NCBI GenBank assembly: GCA_014905825.1
Contig: JACGCN010000002.1
Coordinates: forward strand, 558,001-622,000
Direction: 5' to 3'
From: Lyophyllum atratum
Lineage: Eukaryota; Basidiomycota; Agaricomycetes; Agaricales; Lyophyllaceae
DNA length: 64,000 nt
Shown: in pieces, positions 35,131 through 47,415 of the stretch
Numbering within the stretch: position 1 is the stretch's first letter
How the letters are laid out: every line of letters starts with the position of its first letter
Translations under genes and position numbers: made by a program
The notes under the pieces: generated by a model
Told to the model about the DNA's origin: nothing
The model's input: the letters and a program-made list of their open reading frames with translations, nothing else
Databases searched by the model: none

Positions 35131-37414
35131 ATGCACGCGCTACCAGAAAGTCACGCGACCACAGCCATCATGTTTTCCGCCAACAGCTCGAGCGACGACG
35201 AAGATATCATACGGCCTCTGTCTATTACCCAGCTTATTACCTTTGTCAGACTAGCTTCTCGTTTGAAGAATGATATCATTCTTTGCCAGCCCATCACTAT
35301 CTCTACGATATCAGCTCCAGCAATCTTGCCACCAACAGTGACAGATTTTCTTGCAGATTCAGTCGGGATTCCTACAAAAGACGTCCCTCATCATTGGATG
35401 CAGTACAGGGATGAAATATGGATCATGGGAAGTAGTCATGAGACACATGAGGAGGACGAGCAGGCTTTTCGTGTTCATGGCTGGAAGCGGGGCCTCGGTA
35501 TGTCAAACGAGTCTTGATACCTGGGTGCTTCTCTGATACAACTGCTTTTCAAGGCTCATTGACATTATATCCACCCAGTCAATGTTGCACAAATGCAAAT
35601 TGCTCTCGTACTAAGCCTTTGAAGAAGGAAGAGTCTCGACAGGTGGTAGTGTACACCCTTGGGACCGGAGTACGGCCTGCGTGGTCTGTCCACCTGTCAT
35701 GCCCAGGTGATTTTACAGGTTATTCATGGTGTTTCTCAGGTACTAACCATTTCACTACACGTCAGAATGCCGAACGAACTATCAGCACAACTATAGTGTC
35801 CAAAATGGTACACGAACATATTATCCGGACACTCCGAGGTATGTACAGGTCGGGGATCACCAGTTTGTGGAGGAAAGGGTTATCAAAATGTGGGTTACCA
35901 TGATGCTTGTTGGCTGGTAAGAGCCGTCCTCATAATAATATATATAGAGTAACCACTGATTCACTTGCAGGTTCTCGGCCACAAACTGCGCGCTTTCGTA
36001 CGATAAGGCCCTGTCGCAACGCGAGGTCAACAATTTAGAAGACGCTGGATGGCAATTCGGGATGTCGCTGACCACCGAACATGTGTGGGACGCCTTCGTG
36101 ATATGGACACTCTGGTCTGATCACCGAAAACGCAACATCGAGCTCAGCGTACCGCACACAGGGCTCCAGAAGGACCGGTTCACAGTGCTGATGGATTCAC
36201 GCAACGAGCACGTCATCCTTTACGGGCAGGAGGAGGTGCCGCACTATTGCAACAAGTGCATGCGAGTATTCACGGGGCCGGATGGGGAACTTCGTACGTC
36301 AATCGCGCATAGTGTTCATGACCGTGTCAGCTAACGGAAGATCCAGGAAAATGTCAAATCATAGTCTCTGACGGACTCACGCTCGGTCACTGCTGCTGTG
36401 GTGTTTTTCGCTGCACCACATCACTCAGCAACAACCGCCATAGATTCTGTCCGATCCATCACGCCCTCCACGAAACCTGCGCAATTGTGGACTGCGATGC
36501 CCCGAACCTCCCTGGCTTGAAGGCCTGTGCGAACAAGGAGCATCAAGAGATGGAGCGGCTGCATTTTCAGAAGGGGGCGGCATCGTTCATACTCAAGGAG
36601 CGGCTTCAGAGACAACGCGTCGCGAATCCAAACAATGCGGTGGCTGATGACCAGGCTGGCCCCGATGATCTCGAAGAAAATATAGAATGGTTCGAGACCG
36701 CAGGCGGCCGAGTGCAGATGCATAACGAGCGGAACTCAGGCTCGGTCGGTGTGGTGGATAACGACGACGAGGCTCCCTGCGAGGCAGTCAAATCACCCAC
36801 CGGCAACAAAAAGGTCAAGGCTCTTTTCGGGCGCCGCAGGACTCACAACGAGCAGACACTCGTTCGTCCCTGTGGTGTCATCTACGCGCGTGCGACTTTT
36901 TTTGGTGCCGAGGCCGTTTCGAATGTCCTTGTAGGTCTCGATACCACTCACCATCAACCTAATAGATTAAACCATACAGTAGATATTTGTAAAGAACGCA
37001 TTCTCTGTCCCTGGTGCCTACAAGCCGGAACACCTCATCTACGACACCAACTGCGATGCGAAACAACAAGTCCTCAAAAACAATGATCTTTGGTTTGATG
37101 GGGTAGGGATGTGTGTCGACGTGTGGCATTTCCTCAACAAGCACAAGGCTACGCATGAATTCTGCCAGGAACACTGCAACCCGGCGGACTACCCTGAGCT
37201 CGAGGGGGAAAATGGTAAATGGTTTTTTAATACTTCTATTGCTGAGCAAGTCAACGTCTGGCTTGGGGGCTATCACGCGATATGCCGCGAAATGCTTCCA
37301 GTAAAGTATAACTTCTTCTTGAACGAGATGATTCGCCTTCGTAACGAGATGGTCATTGCTAAGCTACATGCTGACGGACATAATCCCACTCATGCCCCTC
37401 CCCCTACCTCATAG
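35131..37414 (+). CDS. CxC5/CxC6 cysteine-cluster protein of the KDZ transposase family
   Basis: Six exons (35131-35497, 35554-35706, 35766-35916, 35971-36293, 36347-36930, 36983-37414) join in frame to 669 residues. Cysteine pairs in QCCTNANC and SCPECRTNYQHNY mark the CxC5-type cluster, and CNKCMR with the later Cys/His-rich GHCCCGVFRC stretch marks the CxC6-type cluster, both described with Kyakuja-Dileera-Zisupton (KDZ) transposases. The C-terminal RNase-H-like part offers a DDE candidate set: D547 (LIYDTNC), D572 (GMCVDVWHF) and E614 (NTSIAEQVNVW). Such proteins are numerous in Agaricomycetes and belong to transposons or domesticated derivatives. The ATG at 35131 is preferred, but an in-frame start at 35047 is possible. 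I found no terminal repeats around it. Confidence 0.85.
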
Positions 37415-37486
37415 TTCTTTATGTATCACACGTTTTCAATCAGAACAAAGCAATAGAATTGACAAATCGAGTACACTAGAGCATGC

Positions 37487-39431
37487 CTAGCGACGTAATG
37501 GAACAGCTTTCACAACCACAGACCACAGACCATCGGGAGTGCGTCCGGCCTTCTCGACCTTCCTACGGAGAGCGCCACTGGCGTATTTCCAGCGCTTCTT
37601 CTGATCAAAATAGGTGGATGGATGGAACTTGCAATGGAAGATGTTTTCGAATCGGTCGCTTGGGTCGGGAAACTTGGTTTTGAATGTGGGATCATCCATC
37701 TTGATGAAGCCGTCAATGATATCCACAGCAAACATTCCGTGTGGCCATCGAGAGCTGGCTTGAGGCAGTGTGGGAGAGGAGCCTGTGATAGACAATGACA
37801 GGGCAGGGGAGGACCGCGAGCTTTCATGATTGAGGCTGCGTGTTGCTTGAACAGGAGAGGAGCCCGTGACAGAGAATGATAGAGTGGGAGAGGGTGAAGA
37901 CAAGTCCAGGATAGCGGGTGAGCTTGTTATATTGATAGGAGGGGCCGTCGAACGTGAGGGGGTTGAAGGAAGCCGGTGAGCTTGACGACAGTGACGGTGG
38001 GTAGGGTGATCTTGTTCAGGGTCAGCTTTCATGCGTCGCTTCTTTGCTTGAGCTGGTGTTTTGACAAACTCGACCTCGGAGTCTGATTCATCCATGACAA
38101 TGACTTTGGATGATTTTAGTTTCTTGTATCCATCTCGGACGGCTGCGCGCTCAGCAGGAAGATTGTAGCGCAGATGTTGAACAGTCGGGGGTGAAAGGAA
38201 GCGGCGGATTTGTTCGTCTTCATCAACACTCGTAACCCCGAGTCGGCGCAGCAAGATCACTCGGTCTTTTGTGAGGACGTGGGTGTAATCGAGACTGACT
38301 TGCATCCAGATATTGAATGTCTCTGAATAGGATTCTATGCTAGTGATATCTGTACCGAGACTCTGTAGTGTTTCGGGCGCATTGGACAACCGCCAGTTCG
38401 GCCATTCTGGGCATTCTTGTATGCACATAATACGCGCCTTTGAATTATTCTGTGATGACATCAGTCTATGCACGGGCTTGAGTGATATGATAGTATACAT
38501 ACCTCGTTCCAATATACCAATGTGAAACGACGTACAACAGCAAGATCAACAAATGCTCGCCGGCTTCCCTTGTCAGGTGACTTTGCCTTGGTCCTGTCCT
38601 CGTACTGCCTCATCCACGTGTCCGACATCTGTGTAGTTATCTTCATTGGCACTGGGTGCGGTCGTTTTGCAGCTGTGCTCAGAGCAGGCACCCGGGCACG
38701 CAAATCTGTTGAGCTCGAAGCATGAGAAGAAGCTGGGGTCCGCGAAGTAGAAGCTATCGAAGCCTGAGATAAATCGGGCATTGCTCTGGGTTGCATGACA
38801 GGGGAAGCTGATCGAAAAGAAGGAGAATAGATAAAGGGACTAGGGGAAGGTGAAGGAGATCGCCCAATGTTTTGATCAAATTCCCTTTCCTCACGTTCTC
38901 TTAGCAATGTGATTGAATGCTGGCTCTCTGCTGGGCTCGGAAAGTCGCCAAGAAGCTTGTCAATGAAAAGATTAGCCTCAGAATTCAATGGCTTGAGTGA
39001 TTCAGTTGTCGCAGTTGTGTGTGATGGGATCAGGCATGCATTCGGAATCTCCAGCCGGCAATGGCGGGCACACATCCGGTTCTTGCAGGATTTGTGGACA
39101 TGCATAATGTTGCAGGGGTGCTTGGCACAGGCTCCGGATGCGGCGGGGACTTGAGCCAGCAAAAGTGGACGTGTCACGTGGGGCAGCTGACCTTGGTGGG
39201 GTGGATGCTCCAGGAGGAAAAAAGTACCAATAGGGCTTGCCATCCACATGAGAGCCTGTATTAAAACACTAACAAAGACTATTAGCAAAAGCGAGCAAGG
39301 CGGGTTGAGCGAAGGCTTACATGCAGATAATGTTGCCCCGTATGGGTGCCGCTAGCTGCTTTAGGATTGATGGGAAGATGAGAGTGACAGCAGGGACAGG
39401 AGTTCTGATCTGATTCGAGGGAAGGCGTCAT
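37487..39431 (-). CDS. agaricomycete-specific unknown protein with Cys/His cluster
   Basis: Three minus-strand exons (39321-39431, 38503-39255, 37487-38449) join in frame to 608 residues. The N-terminus has CPCCHSH and, further on, HKSCKNRMCARHCRL, which could bind zinc. The middle is Ser/Pro-rich with two similar stretches around SLSITGSSP and SFSVTGSSP. The C-terminal part (FAVDIIDGFIKM, then FENIFHCKFHPSTYFDQKKR) looks folded. I do not recognise a named domain. Such unknown proteins recur in mushroom genomes near transposase-like genes, and it is convergent with the KDZ-type gene only 72 bp away. Confidence 0.65.
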
Positions 39432-39742
39432 TCTGGGAAGCACTGGGAGTTCAAAAAGTTGGTCACGCAATGGAGAGGGAGAAGGGCAAGGACTCGGAGG
39501 GAACTAGGAGGACCACTCAACGTGACCGCGACACTGACGCGTGCCGGTCCGGCAAACGGCAAAATGACTCCGGCAAATGGCGAATATGCCGGATTATCCA
39601 ATTCCCAGACTTTCTGGCATTACGAGTCCTGAAGTTTACGTAAGGACTCGTTTGTAACATCCACGAATTGTTAGGCATCAGTTTGTATCTTCAGGTGCTG
39701 TGCCAAGCCGCTCCGCTACATGAGAAACAAGATCTTCATACA

Positions 39743-40013
39743 ATCATCTTCACCGCCTTCTTTGACTCTGTATGATCCATTGGATGCAGAACGTACGCAA
39801 GTGTGCAGTGCCAGAAGGAGCTCGTCACCTTATGCGCAGCTTATCATGCATCACACATCGCCCCATCGAATCCTCAGTGAACTCTCCCCCCACGATCATC
39901 TTCACTGCCTTTTTCGACTCTGTATGGTCAATGGGATGCAGAACGTACACAAGTGTGCAGTGCCAGAAGGAACTTGCCACCTTATGCGCAGCTTATCATG
40001 CATCACACATCCA
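39743..40013. repeat. two direct copies of a ~119-bp sequence
   Basis: Copy 1 (about 39743-39862) and copy 2 (about 39895-40013) share ATCATCTTCAC, GACTCTGTATG, GATGCAGAACGTAC and GCGCAGCTTATCATGCATCA, with about ten differences. A 32-bp spacer lies between them. No open frame is conserved across both copies. Confidence 0.85.
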
Positions 40014-40082
40014 GACTAGGAGGCTGCATTAGACGCGATCACTGAAATAGGAGGGAAGGCCGGACAAGGTGAGCAAATTCAT

Positions 40083-40936
40083 ATTAGGAACAATCAAAGC
40101 TGGGTGCGCCTCGCAGATGAAGCTCACAGCATGCTTAGCCATCAGCTGACATAAGATAGATTTAGAGTCCGCACTGTGACCCGTTTGTGACGAACGTGTC
40201 CCATGCGTTGTCCGTTTGTACACTGCCGTTAAAGTCGTTTGAAGCCACTTCCACGCACTTTGAAAATTCCCAAGCCAAGTCTATGTTACCCTGTTTTTGG
40301 GACAGGCGGGCGTCCATGAAGATAACGAGTTTCCTCGAGGAGAGCAATGGTCTCCAGGCCTTAGGGTTAGGGTTGGCAAGCATTTCTCGAGGTTTTGAAC
40401 TGGTGAAAATGTGTTACAAGTAGCCATAGATAGTATGAACTAGTCTACGAGGTTTTTCCTGTGTGTCTTCGAGGCCATATTGAAGATAATCAATGAGGAG
40501 AGAGTCCAGATCTATCACAGATTAAAGATTTGAACCAGGCGTGACATTCGCTCTCAGCAGAGATCAAAACTTATGTTATGTCAGCTGATGGCTAAGCGTG
40601 CTGCGAGCTGCGTCTGTGAGCTGCGCCCAGCTTTGAACGTTCCTATTGCTTCGATGCATATCTCAGATTCTATTAATAGATTGGCTTCAGGATAAAGTAC
40701 GAAGCGGATTTGCCTTCCAGGCAATCTGCTGGAAAAAGAGCTACATCCCTCTGGCTGTATGGAGGGCAGAGAGTGCTACTAGCAATGTTGTGGAAAGTGT
40801 GCACTTGGACGTGAATTGTGAAGGTGTCCAGTGTATACTGGTTGGGGATGTATACAAAGGTCAGCTTTTCGACCTTATGAAGTTGAGAGCATTGGAGGTA
40901 AGCCTCGCATCACACCATACAGAGCCTGTATACTGA
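40083..40936. repeat. inverted fragments of one agaricomycete gene family
   Basis: Two arms of about 75 bp (about 40083-40160 and 40571-40655) are inverted copies, both containing TTAGCCATCAGCTGACATAA. Read outward, each encodes a similar peptide: AKHAVSFICEAHPALIVPN from the minus strand and AKRAASCVCELRPALNVP from the plus strand. The plus-strand copy continues to about 40936 with IPLAVWRAESATSNVVESVH and GVQCILVGDVYKGQLFD, a pattern I know only from uncharacterised multicopy mushroom proteins. These are therefore two oppositely oriented fragments of one repetitive family, not a hairpin MITE with clean ends. Confidence 0.5.
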
Positions 40937-41532
40937 AACAAGCCTAATACTAGATCCGCGAGAAGGCAGGTATCTACATCATAATATTCGAGCCACAGAC
41001 AGAGAATGTCACAAAGGGTGTCAAACAAAAATGTGAGTCGTATACTTCTTGATGTGCCGTCTTAAACATGTGGTCCAAAATTGAACGTCGTGCAACAGTA
41101 GGCGCTTTTAGCAAAGTTTTGTTGGAGGTTGGGTTTCCACTCCAGCAATCGGGAAAGGATGTTGTCAGAAGCCTCATAAAGGCAGGGCATCCAGGCACAA
41201 TAGCATTGTAGAAAGTGGTCGATCTCATAACAGTCGAACTCACTGCTCTGGAACGCCGTGGTATGCTTCACTGCAGGAGTCTCCAAAAGTATGTCGAGAA
41301 CATCTTGATTGTTTACGACATGGACCAAATATCCAGGCTCCTGTATTGTTAGCGTGAGATGTAGGATAGGATTATCATGAATCTATAGCCTTACCAGTTG
41401 TCCACTGATATAGGTTATCCCAATGGAGATGCTGGGAAAGTCTCCACACCTTGACCCTCGTAGGCAGAGCACAGTTCTTCATTCACCCCCAAAATTGCAG
41501 TGGGGCAGTCAATAAATACGGTGAAGACCCGA

Positions 41533-43795
41533 TTACGCTTGTCTGAAAACGCGCAAGACCTCCTGATAACTTGGTGAGCTCAATTCAAAGAAAGATGGCA
41601 GTAAAGTTATACTTTTCATACTTGATGAGCTCGTAACCTTTCCCCAAGAGCTTATCAATGTCACCGAAGTCGTTGGTGGGAACACAGAGACCAATCCAAG
41701 GGGTTTAGAATGTCCGATATCGCTATGATCAATCAGGGCTGCATGGCTATTGGCGCATTCAATGTTCAAAAGGTTCAACCATACCTCACGATTGCACATG
41801 TGGATTATCAGCCGCTTGTATTGGCATTTCATTTTGCGAGCCATTTTGTGACATCACGGCACTGTGAAAGTCGGACAAAGCTGACACGTCAATGAGAGGA
41901 GAGGTGTCGACAGGCGGTGCATTCAAGCCTGGAGGTGTGTTTGAGGCTGGGGGCGCATTCAGGTGTGTTCGAGGCTGGATGTTGGATCGAAGCAGGATAT
42001 GCTACAAGGTTTTTGATGTATCAAGGGGGGGAGAGATGTGAGGAAGCAGGGGCTCGTACCTGACTGCTGTGCAGACGCACTATTTGCGTCACCACATATT
42101 GCTTCCATCTCTTTCTGCAGAGCTGCGTCAAGTAGTGTGGATAGTTCGAGTTCAGGTACAGTGTAGCATTTGAAGTCAAGGCCCAAAGGATCCTGGTCCT
42201 GTGTTTTTAGTGACACCACATTTGGAATTAGAAAGTTGCAACATACGACAGATATCTCAGAATTCATTTGAAGGAGGCCACCTGTGTTGCAGCGGTTTAG
42301 CAACACATCGTTCATCTATGCAACGGGAAAACTATGTTTGAAGGAAGGTACCTACATATTAATCGAGTTCGATGCCACAGCATTCCTCAGGGTGCACTGC
42401 AAACTACTGGTAAGAAAGACATCTCCACATAACCCGCACTTCTTCTACATTGCCTCCCACTCCCAGAACAGGATACTCCACCCCGACATGAAGTCCTGCA
42501 TGAGCTTCTTCTCCTGCAGAGGCAAGTCAGAGAATTTGGCAGTCGCGGTCGAGGTCAAGGCTGATGCTGTTGTCGCAGAGGTCAAGGTTGATCGTAAGCT
42601 TGTTGTTCGATTCGGATCCGAGGACGTGGCGGGTGATAGACATCGATCGATATATGCTGGTAGCAGCCAGCAAAGAGGCCACTGCCTTTTGAGCAGCATA
42701 CAGTGCTGCGTACTTCGCAGCAAGAGAGTTGAAGGTGGGCACGTACAGTGTGGCGGCTGTGGTACAGATGTAGGAAATGTGAGGACGATGGTAGGGGCCT
42801 TGTACAATCAATGCCAAAGCTTCGGCCAGTGAGACAATGCTGATACAATAAACGGAAGCTATAGAGCATGTTAGAGTGCTATGCATATGAAGATAAAATA
42901 CTTACTGAGGTTCCCAGAGTGCTGTTCAACCTGTGGGAAGTGGAACATATGCTTGCCGGCGTAGCGGCAAAAATATTCGCCAAGCACGACCTTATTGACG
43001 TGATCCACTTTTTCTTGGAACTCATGGAGTATGTTCTGTAGGTGAGGCTCGACACCAGAAACTAAAAGCATACATTCGTTGTGAGTCGGGAGTGAATGAA
43101 AACAGATAGTGATACTTACCTTGCAGTAGGTAGCTCAGAGTATGGATGAGAATAGTATCATCGTCTAGTTGGTTGTTTAGAATCACTACTGTAGTAGTAT
43201 TTCAACCAAGTGTTTACAGGGTGTGACACATGATCTATAGTGTTCACTGGGCCAACTGTTTACCAGTAGGAGTAATCCGTGACAAGGTTAAAGATGTTCA
43301 TTTTGCATGAGTGTTCTACGATTTTTATCTAAGGGTCAGAGGCTTAGTGTAGCCAATTGTCAGCTCATTACATGCATTTCCAAATATCAGGATTTCCGAG
43401 GTAGGAAAATCCATAATTGGTATGTGACTGGTGGTCTAAAAATATTAGCCTTGAGTCATGTAAGCTATTGTAGCGCCTGTGGCCAGATTATTGATTCTTC
43501 TGTCTGAAATATTTAAGTGTTCACAAATGACCGTGAGCTGTGACATGTACCAGAAGTAATGGGCCTCCGTGATGCGTGACCTGAACACTTGGTCAAAATA
43601 CTACAGTAATACAGCTCTGTTCAGTAGGATTCAGGTCATAGTACTTTACGAGCTCGTAGAATATGTCCCCTGGCAGGAGCATTCTTAATGAAACCAGGAG
43701 TCAGAAGATATGTCGTTAAAGACAAGCTGGACTTACCTGCAAAGTCCCTACTACTAGTGAGCAGAGAATGGCAAGGAAAAAAGACATCTCAAGAG
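41533..43795 (-). pseudogene. unresolved coding debris, minus strand
   Basis: Several minus-strand blocks look coding but cannot be joined to one frame. These are MLLPGDIFYEL (43650-43682, F-box-like) with FDQVFRSRITEAHYF (43551-43600), LDDDTILIHTLSYLLQ spliced to VSGVEPHLQNILHEF (about 42930-43165), a long Ala/Leu-rich block (about 42527-42840), DPLGLDFKCYTVPELELSTLL (about 42055-42315), and VPTNDFGDIDKLLGKGYELI (about 41590-41690). Plausible GT-AG junctions link some neighbours, but in-frame stops remain. They may be one or two decayed agaricomycete-specific genes. Function is unknown. Confidence 0.35.
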
Positions 43796-43974
43796 AGATG
43801 CATGTCACATCATGTCACGTCATGGAGGCACATGAAGTGTTAAGAAAGAATATGGGCGGATAAGATATATTGAACAGATATATAATAATAATGGGCTGTC
43901 CAACTGAAAACTGTCAAGACCCATTCTGGTTTTTCTTTGATGGGATCAAGTTAGACTGATCGACTATTTACTCA

Positions 43975-44472
43975 GGGCCCGTTCGGGTCCCCGGCCTTGA
44001 GCGAGACCTACGCTCTGGCTCACGTTTTGATGATCAGTCACATCAACGTCACGCTGACAGATCAAATGATATCAAAGTTCCAACATGTTCCTCGTCGTCC
44101 AAACTAGCGGCGCCGCTCGTTGACGCATCCCGCCGTCATGCGTCGGGGTCAGATGCTGTGGCGAAAAGCTGTCTAAATCTGCTATAAACGTGGCAAAAAT
44201 GAATCTAATGTGTTCTCTATGATGCCCCAAAGAAGTGCGCCCTCGAAAAGTGCCTGCAGATGATGTTCTCTGAGCTCGCTGCTGCGAACGATGAGCAGAA
44301 GCAATTGAAAATTTGTTCAAGGCAACGAGCATCAAAGTTGCCAAATTCATCGACGTGACAACGAAAAAAAAAGTGTACGTAATGCCGATAAGTGTCCGAA
44401 GCTGGAGACCTAAGCGTAAGCCTTCAATTTGGCAGGCAGGTCTCGATCAGAGCCGGGGACCCGAACGGGCCC
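43975..44472. mobile_element. 498-bp MITE with ~35-bp terminal inverted repeats
   Basis: Both ends read GGGCCCGTTCGGGTCCCCGG when taken inward, and similarity continues to GAGACCT about 35 bp in. The element is flanked by a direct TCA (43972-43974 and 44473-44475), which fits a 3-bp target duplication. It has no coding capacity. A 3-bp duplication and GC-rich GGGCCCGTT ends suggest a PIF/Harbinger-like or CACTA-like parent, which is not present in the window. Confidence 0.88.
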
Positions 44473-44475
44473 TCA

Positions 44476-46040
44476 ATCTAGTCAATCTGTGCTATAGCAA
44501 GCCCGGAAATTTATTTATAGCCTTACTAGTATATCTCTCTTATATCATCTTTTATTTGCAGCGCAAATACAATGTAATTGATATAAGAAGGGATTTATAA
44601 TTCTCATTGCTTTCATGGCATCTGATTGCAGGCAAAGTAAACCAACTACGAAGCACACACCCTCAAGACCCAGAGTGTCATCCCAGCCTCCGAGATGCAA
44701 TAAGTGCATAAATCCCCTTGCAGGATAAATGCACTCATACAGTCAAAGGGGGAATAAATCAAGGATGTGTTTTTTGCTACTTTTCAAGCTGTGCCTATCA
44801 ATGGATTTGTTGCAGGAGTCAAATGAGGAAATCAAGAATATTGTGAGTTAGCATATGAAATATGTATCTGATTAGAGCTTGCTGAAGTTTGGAACAGTAA
44901 TTCCTGATGCAAAGCCATTATGTCCTCAGCTGACAAAAGTATCTGAAGTTAGTGCATGATTTGATTGCGAGATTTAAAGGCTTGTCTCCCATATAGGTTT
45001 CAACAAGGTTTTTTCGACAAGACTGAAACTGATTATCTTGTACTTACTAGTGTATTAGGCTCTCAGAAAAGTGCGATTTGTGGATGGTGATGGCAGTGCA
45101 GCAGTCCATAGACTCATCTACAGCCATACACCATACATCTCCTCTGCTGAGAAGGGATGCCAAAGCAGACACTGCAAAGATTCTTAATCAATTCCAAATT
45201 TTTATATTTAGGCTTCTTGCAGCAAAACAGAGTAAAGCTTTAGAAATTGCCAAAGAGCTTCCATTAGCCATGGCCGAGAAGGAGAGCTTGTAGGAACTAG
45301 GAAGAGACACAAAATGCTGTAGCAGATAAGGATGCTGAAATAATTGCTCATGCGTCTGTTATTGCTGATATACAGGCAAAGATAAAACAGCTGAAAGAGG
45401 GAAGGAGATGAAACAAGTTAATCTGGCTAGAGTACGGCCGGGATATTCCCGTGGATATCTAGGCCTCGACCCTCACCCTTATCGTCACCAACAAGCTCCA
45501 CTAGCATCCACTAGCATCCAACTTAGTCTCCTCTACCATCCACTAGCATCCAACTAGAATGCTGATAACATAAGTTGACCAAGCCATCATGCTTAATATA
45601 CTCAACATGTCAGCAAAGTATAAAAGACACAACAAATTGATTGTGGAACATGTAAAGCAGAGCAGTATGAACGAACATATAGAGGGGTAGTTGGACATCT
45701 ACTTTGATGCATAGGGAAACATTCTAAAGAGAGTAATCAGGGGAAGGCAAGTTCTAGTTATATAGTAATGAGGATTACGGTAGTAAAGCATGTGCAAGCA
45801 GAAGTAATCAATGGCACAGCAGAAGAGCAGCAGGAAAGAGCGGCATAGTGTAGTGAGTGGAGAGACATGATGTAAAGACATAAAAGTTAATCAAAAGACA
45901 GACTATATACACTTTCAGACTTTGGTCACCTTAGCCACTGCTGTATCCATCCTCAACCTCCATGTAGTATTTACCACCGTACTGATAATCATCTGTATAG
46001 CGATCACAATGACACAGGGCCTGAGGCGGGAAAGGTGCTA
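44476..46040. other. decayed sequence with coiled-coil remnant
   Basis: About 1.5 kb. On the plus strand near 45090-45420 a frame with stops reads LEIAKELPLAMAEKESL and later short Lys/Glu heptad-like pieces, probably a dead coiled-coil gene. At about 45498-45555 the hexamer-like word CCACTAGCATC occurs several times. No intact gene is supported. Confidence 0.4.
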
Positions 46041-46299
46041 TTGCATGGCTACGTGAAGATCCTTGAACGGCGCGGCTGCGTGAGTCTCGGAGGCGGGTTT
46101 GTGAGGGACTGAGATGGCGGTTGAGTGGGCATCAATAGGGATAGGACTGGGGACCTTCGGGCGAGGTCGAGTGTGGTTGCGTAAGGGCTGCAGATCCTCC
46201 CTTACACATCCACGAGGTAAGGTCAAAACCGACCGGCCTGGCGCAGTCACTACCTCATCACCAATGTGATAGAGTAGACCGAGCATATAGTCAGGGTGG

Positions 46300-47160
46300 T
46301 CACAGCCTTCTGGAGCCCTGCTGGTGATGGCGGCCTGCAACACAAATTTCAGACATGGAAGTACCAACACTCATCTCATATGGTGTGGACCACTGAGGTT
46401 GAACAGTGAGGTAGGGCCTTGAGCGAGAGTTGGTGTCAGTCTTGGAATGAGGTCTGTCTTCAAATATTACGTGGCGATTACTATCATCATACAATGCATC
46501 ATCCTCTTGTCGCCAGGGCTTCTTCGGAGTCGGATTATCGTCGGTGCTATGATCAGTCCGCGAGTGTTTGTTCAGGCGATATGGGTGCGATGGTTCTGGC
46601 TGCCTGCGCTTTGGGATAGGTTTAATTGGGCCGGATAGACGCACAGCAGTACCAGAGTGCCCTTGCTCTGGGGGTCCACCGTGCTGGGAGAGAGTAGATG
46701 ACGAGGCTACTGGCACCGGTACACTGGATGTTGATGACATAGAAGCCAGTGCTGGGAGGGTGGAAGATGATGCAGGAGGGCCTTGACAATGTGGAAATGT
46801 TGACGGAATATCGAGGATTTGGAGCAGGACCTGGTTGTTCTTCCCCATAATGAGGGGAATTTGATACCACTCCTAACTCCCAGTTTCATGGTCTTGTTCT
46901 TGTAAATTATTTGTTATTGAGAGAACAGACATGAAAATGATCACAACATACCTTGGGACCAGCCCTCGAAGCGAGATGGATCCTTGCGGGAATACTTCGC
47001 GAGTTGCACAGCTATGTCGGAGTGAATTTTTTGAGGAAATTGTCGCAGCGTCGGGAGTGGCATACTCGGTGGCCAGTTCATGATCCTCACCTGATGGTTG
47101 ACAAGGTCGTTGCCCAATGTCGTCCATTCCATCCACTGCCTGGACGTGCCCAAGTAGGAG
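46300..47160 (-). pseudogene. 3' part of a host gene split by the hAT-like element
   Basis: Minus-strand exon 46968-47160 reads YLGTSRQWMEW, LGNDLVNHQVRIMNWPPSMP and KYSRKDPSRFEGWSQ. After an intron starting GTATGT, a Ser/Pro-rich frame (46300-46848) with PIPKRRQPEP follows. The exon is cut at 47160 by the insertion, and its first nine bases lie at 52719-52727 on the far side. The layout resembles uncharacterised agaricomycete proteins that have a short folded block followed by a charged tail. Function is unknown. The join to the Ser/Pro-rich exon is not frame-certain. Confidence 0.6.
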
Positions 47161-47345
47161 TAGTGATTCGAGGTCCGGTCGCAGCAACCGCCAAAAACCG
47201 GCAACTCAACCGGACCACGACCGATGCCAACCGGACCTGCGGTTGCGGTTGTCGAGAATTGCTGGTGGACAACCGCGGTCCGGTCACATGGTCCAGCACC
47301 TGATGAACCGGCAACAACCGGTTGTGATCAGTCGCGACCGAGGAC
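47161..47345. repeat. left sub-terminal CCGGT-repeat arm of the hAT-type element
   Basis: About 185 bp with many CCGGT/ACCGG words in both orientations, for example AACCGGCAACAACCGGTTGT and CAGTCGCGACCGAGG. Dense short repeats next to the terminus are typical binding sites for hAT transposases. No coding sequence is seen. Confidence 0.8.
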
Positions 47346-47415
47346 CGTGCACATGGCTTTGTCACCTATCAATTTTGAACCCCACCGTGTTCAACCAGCC
47401 TGCCGTCTGCGTTGA

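Noticed and set aside
40358..40376. TTAGGG-like motif (AGGGTTAGGG)
   Set aside because: Only two units occur, in a region of gene fragments. This is too few for an interstitial telomere.
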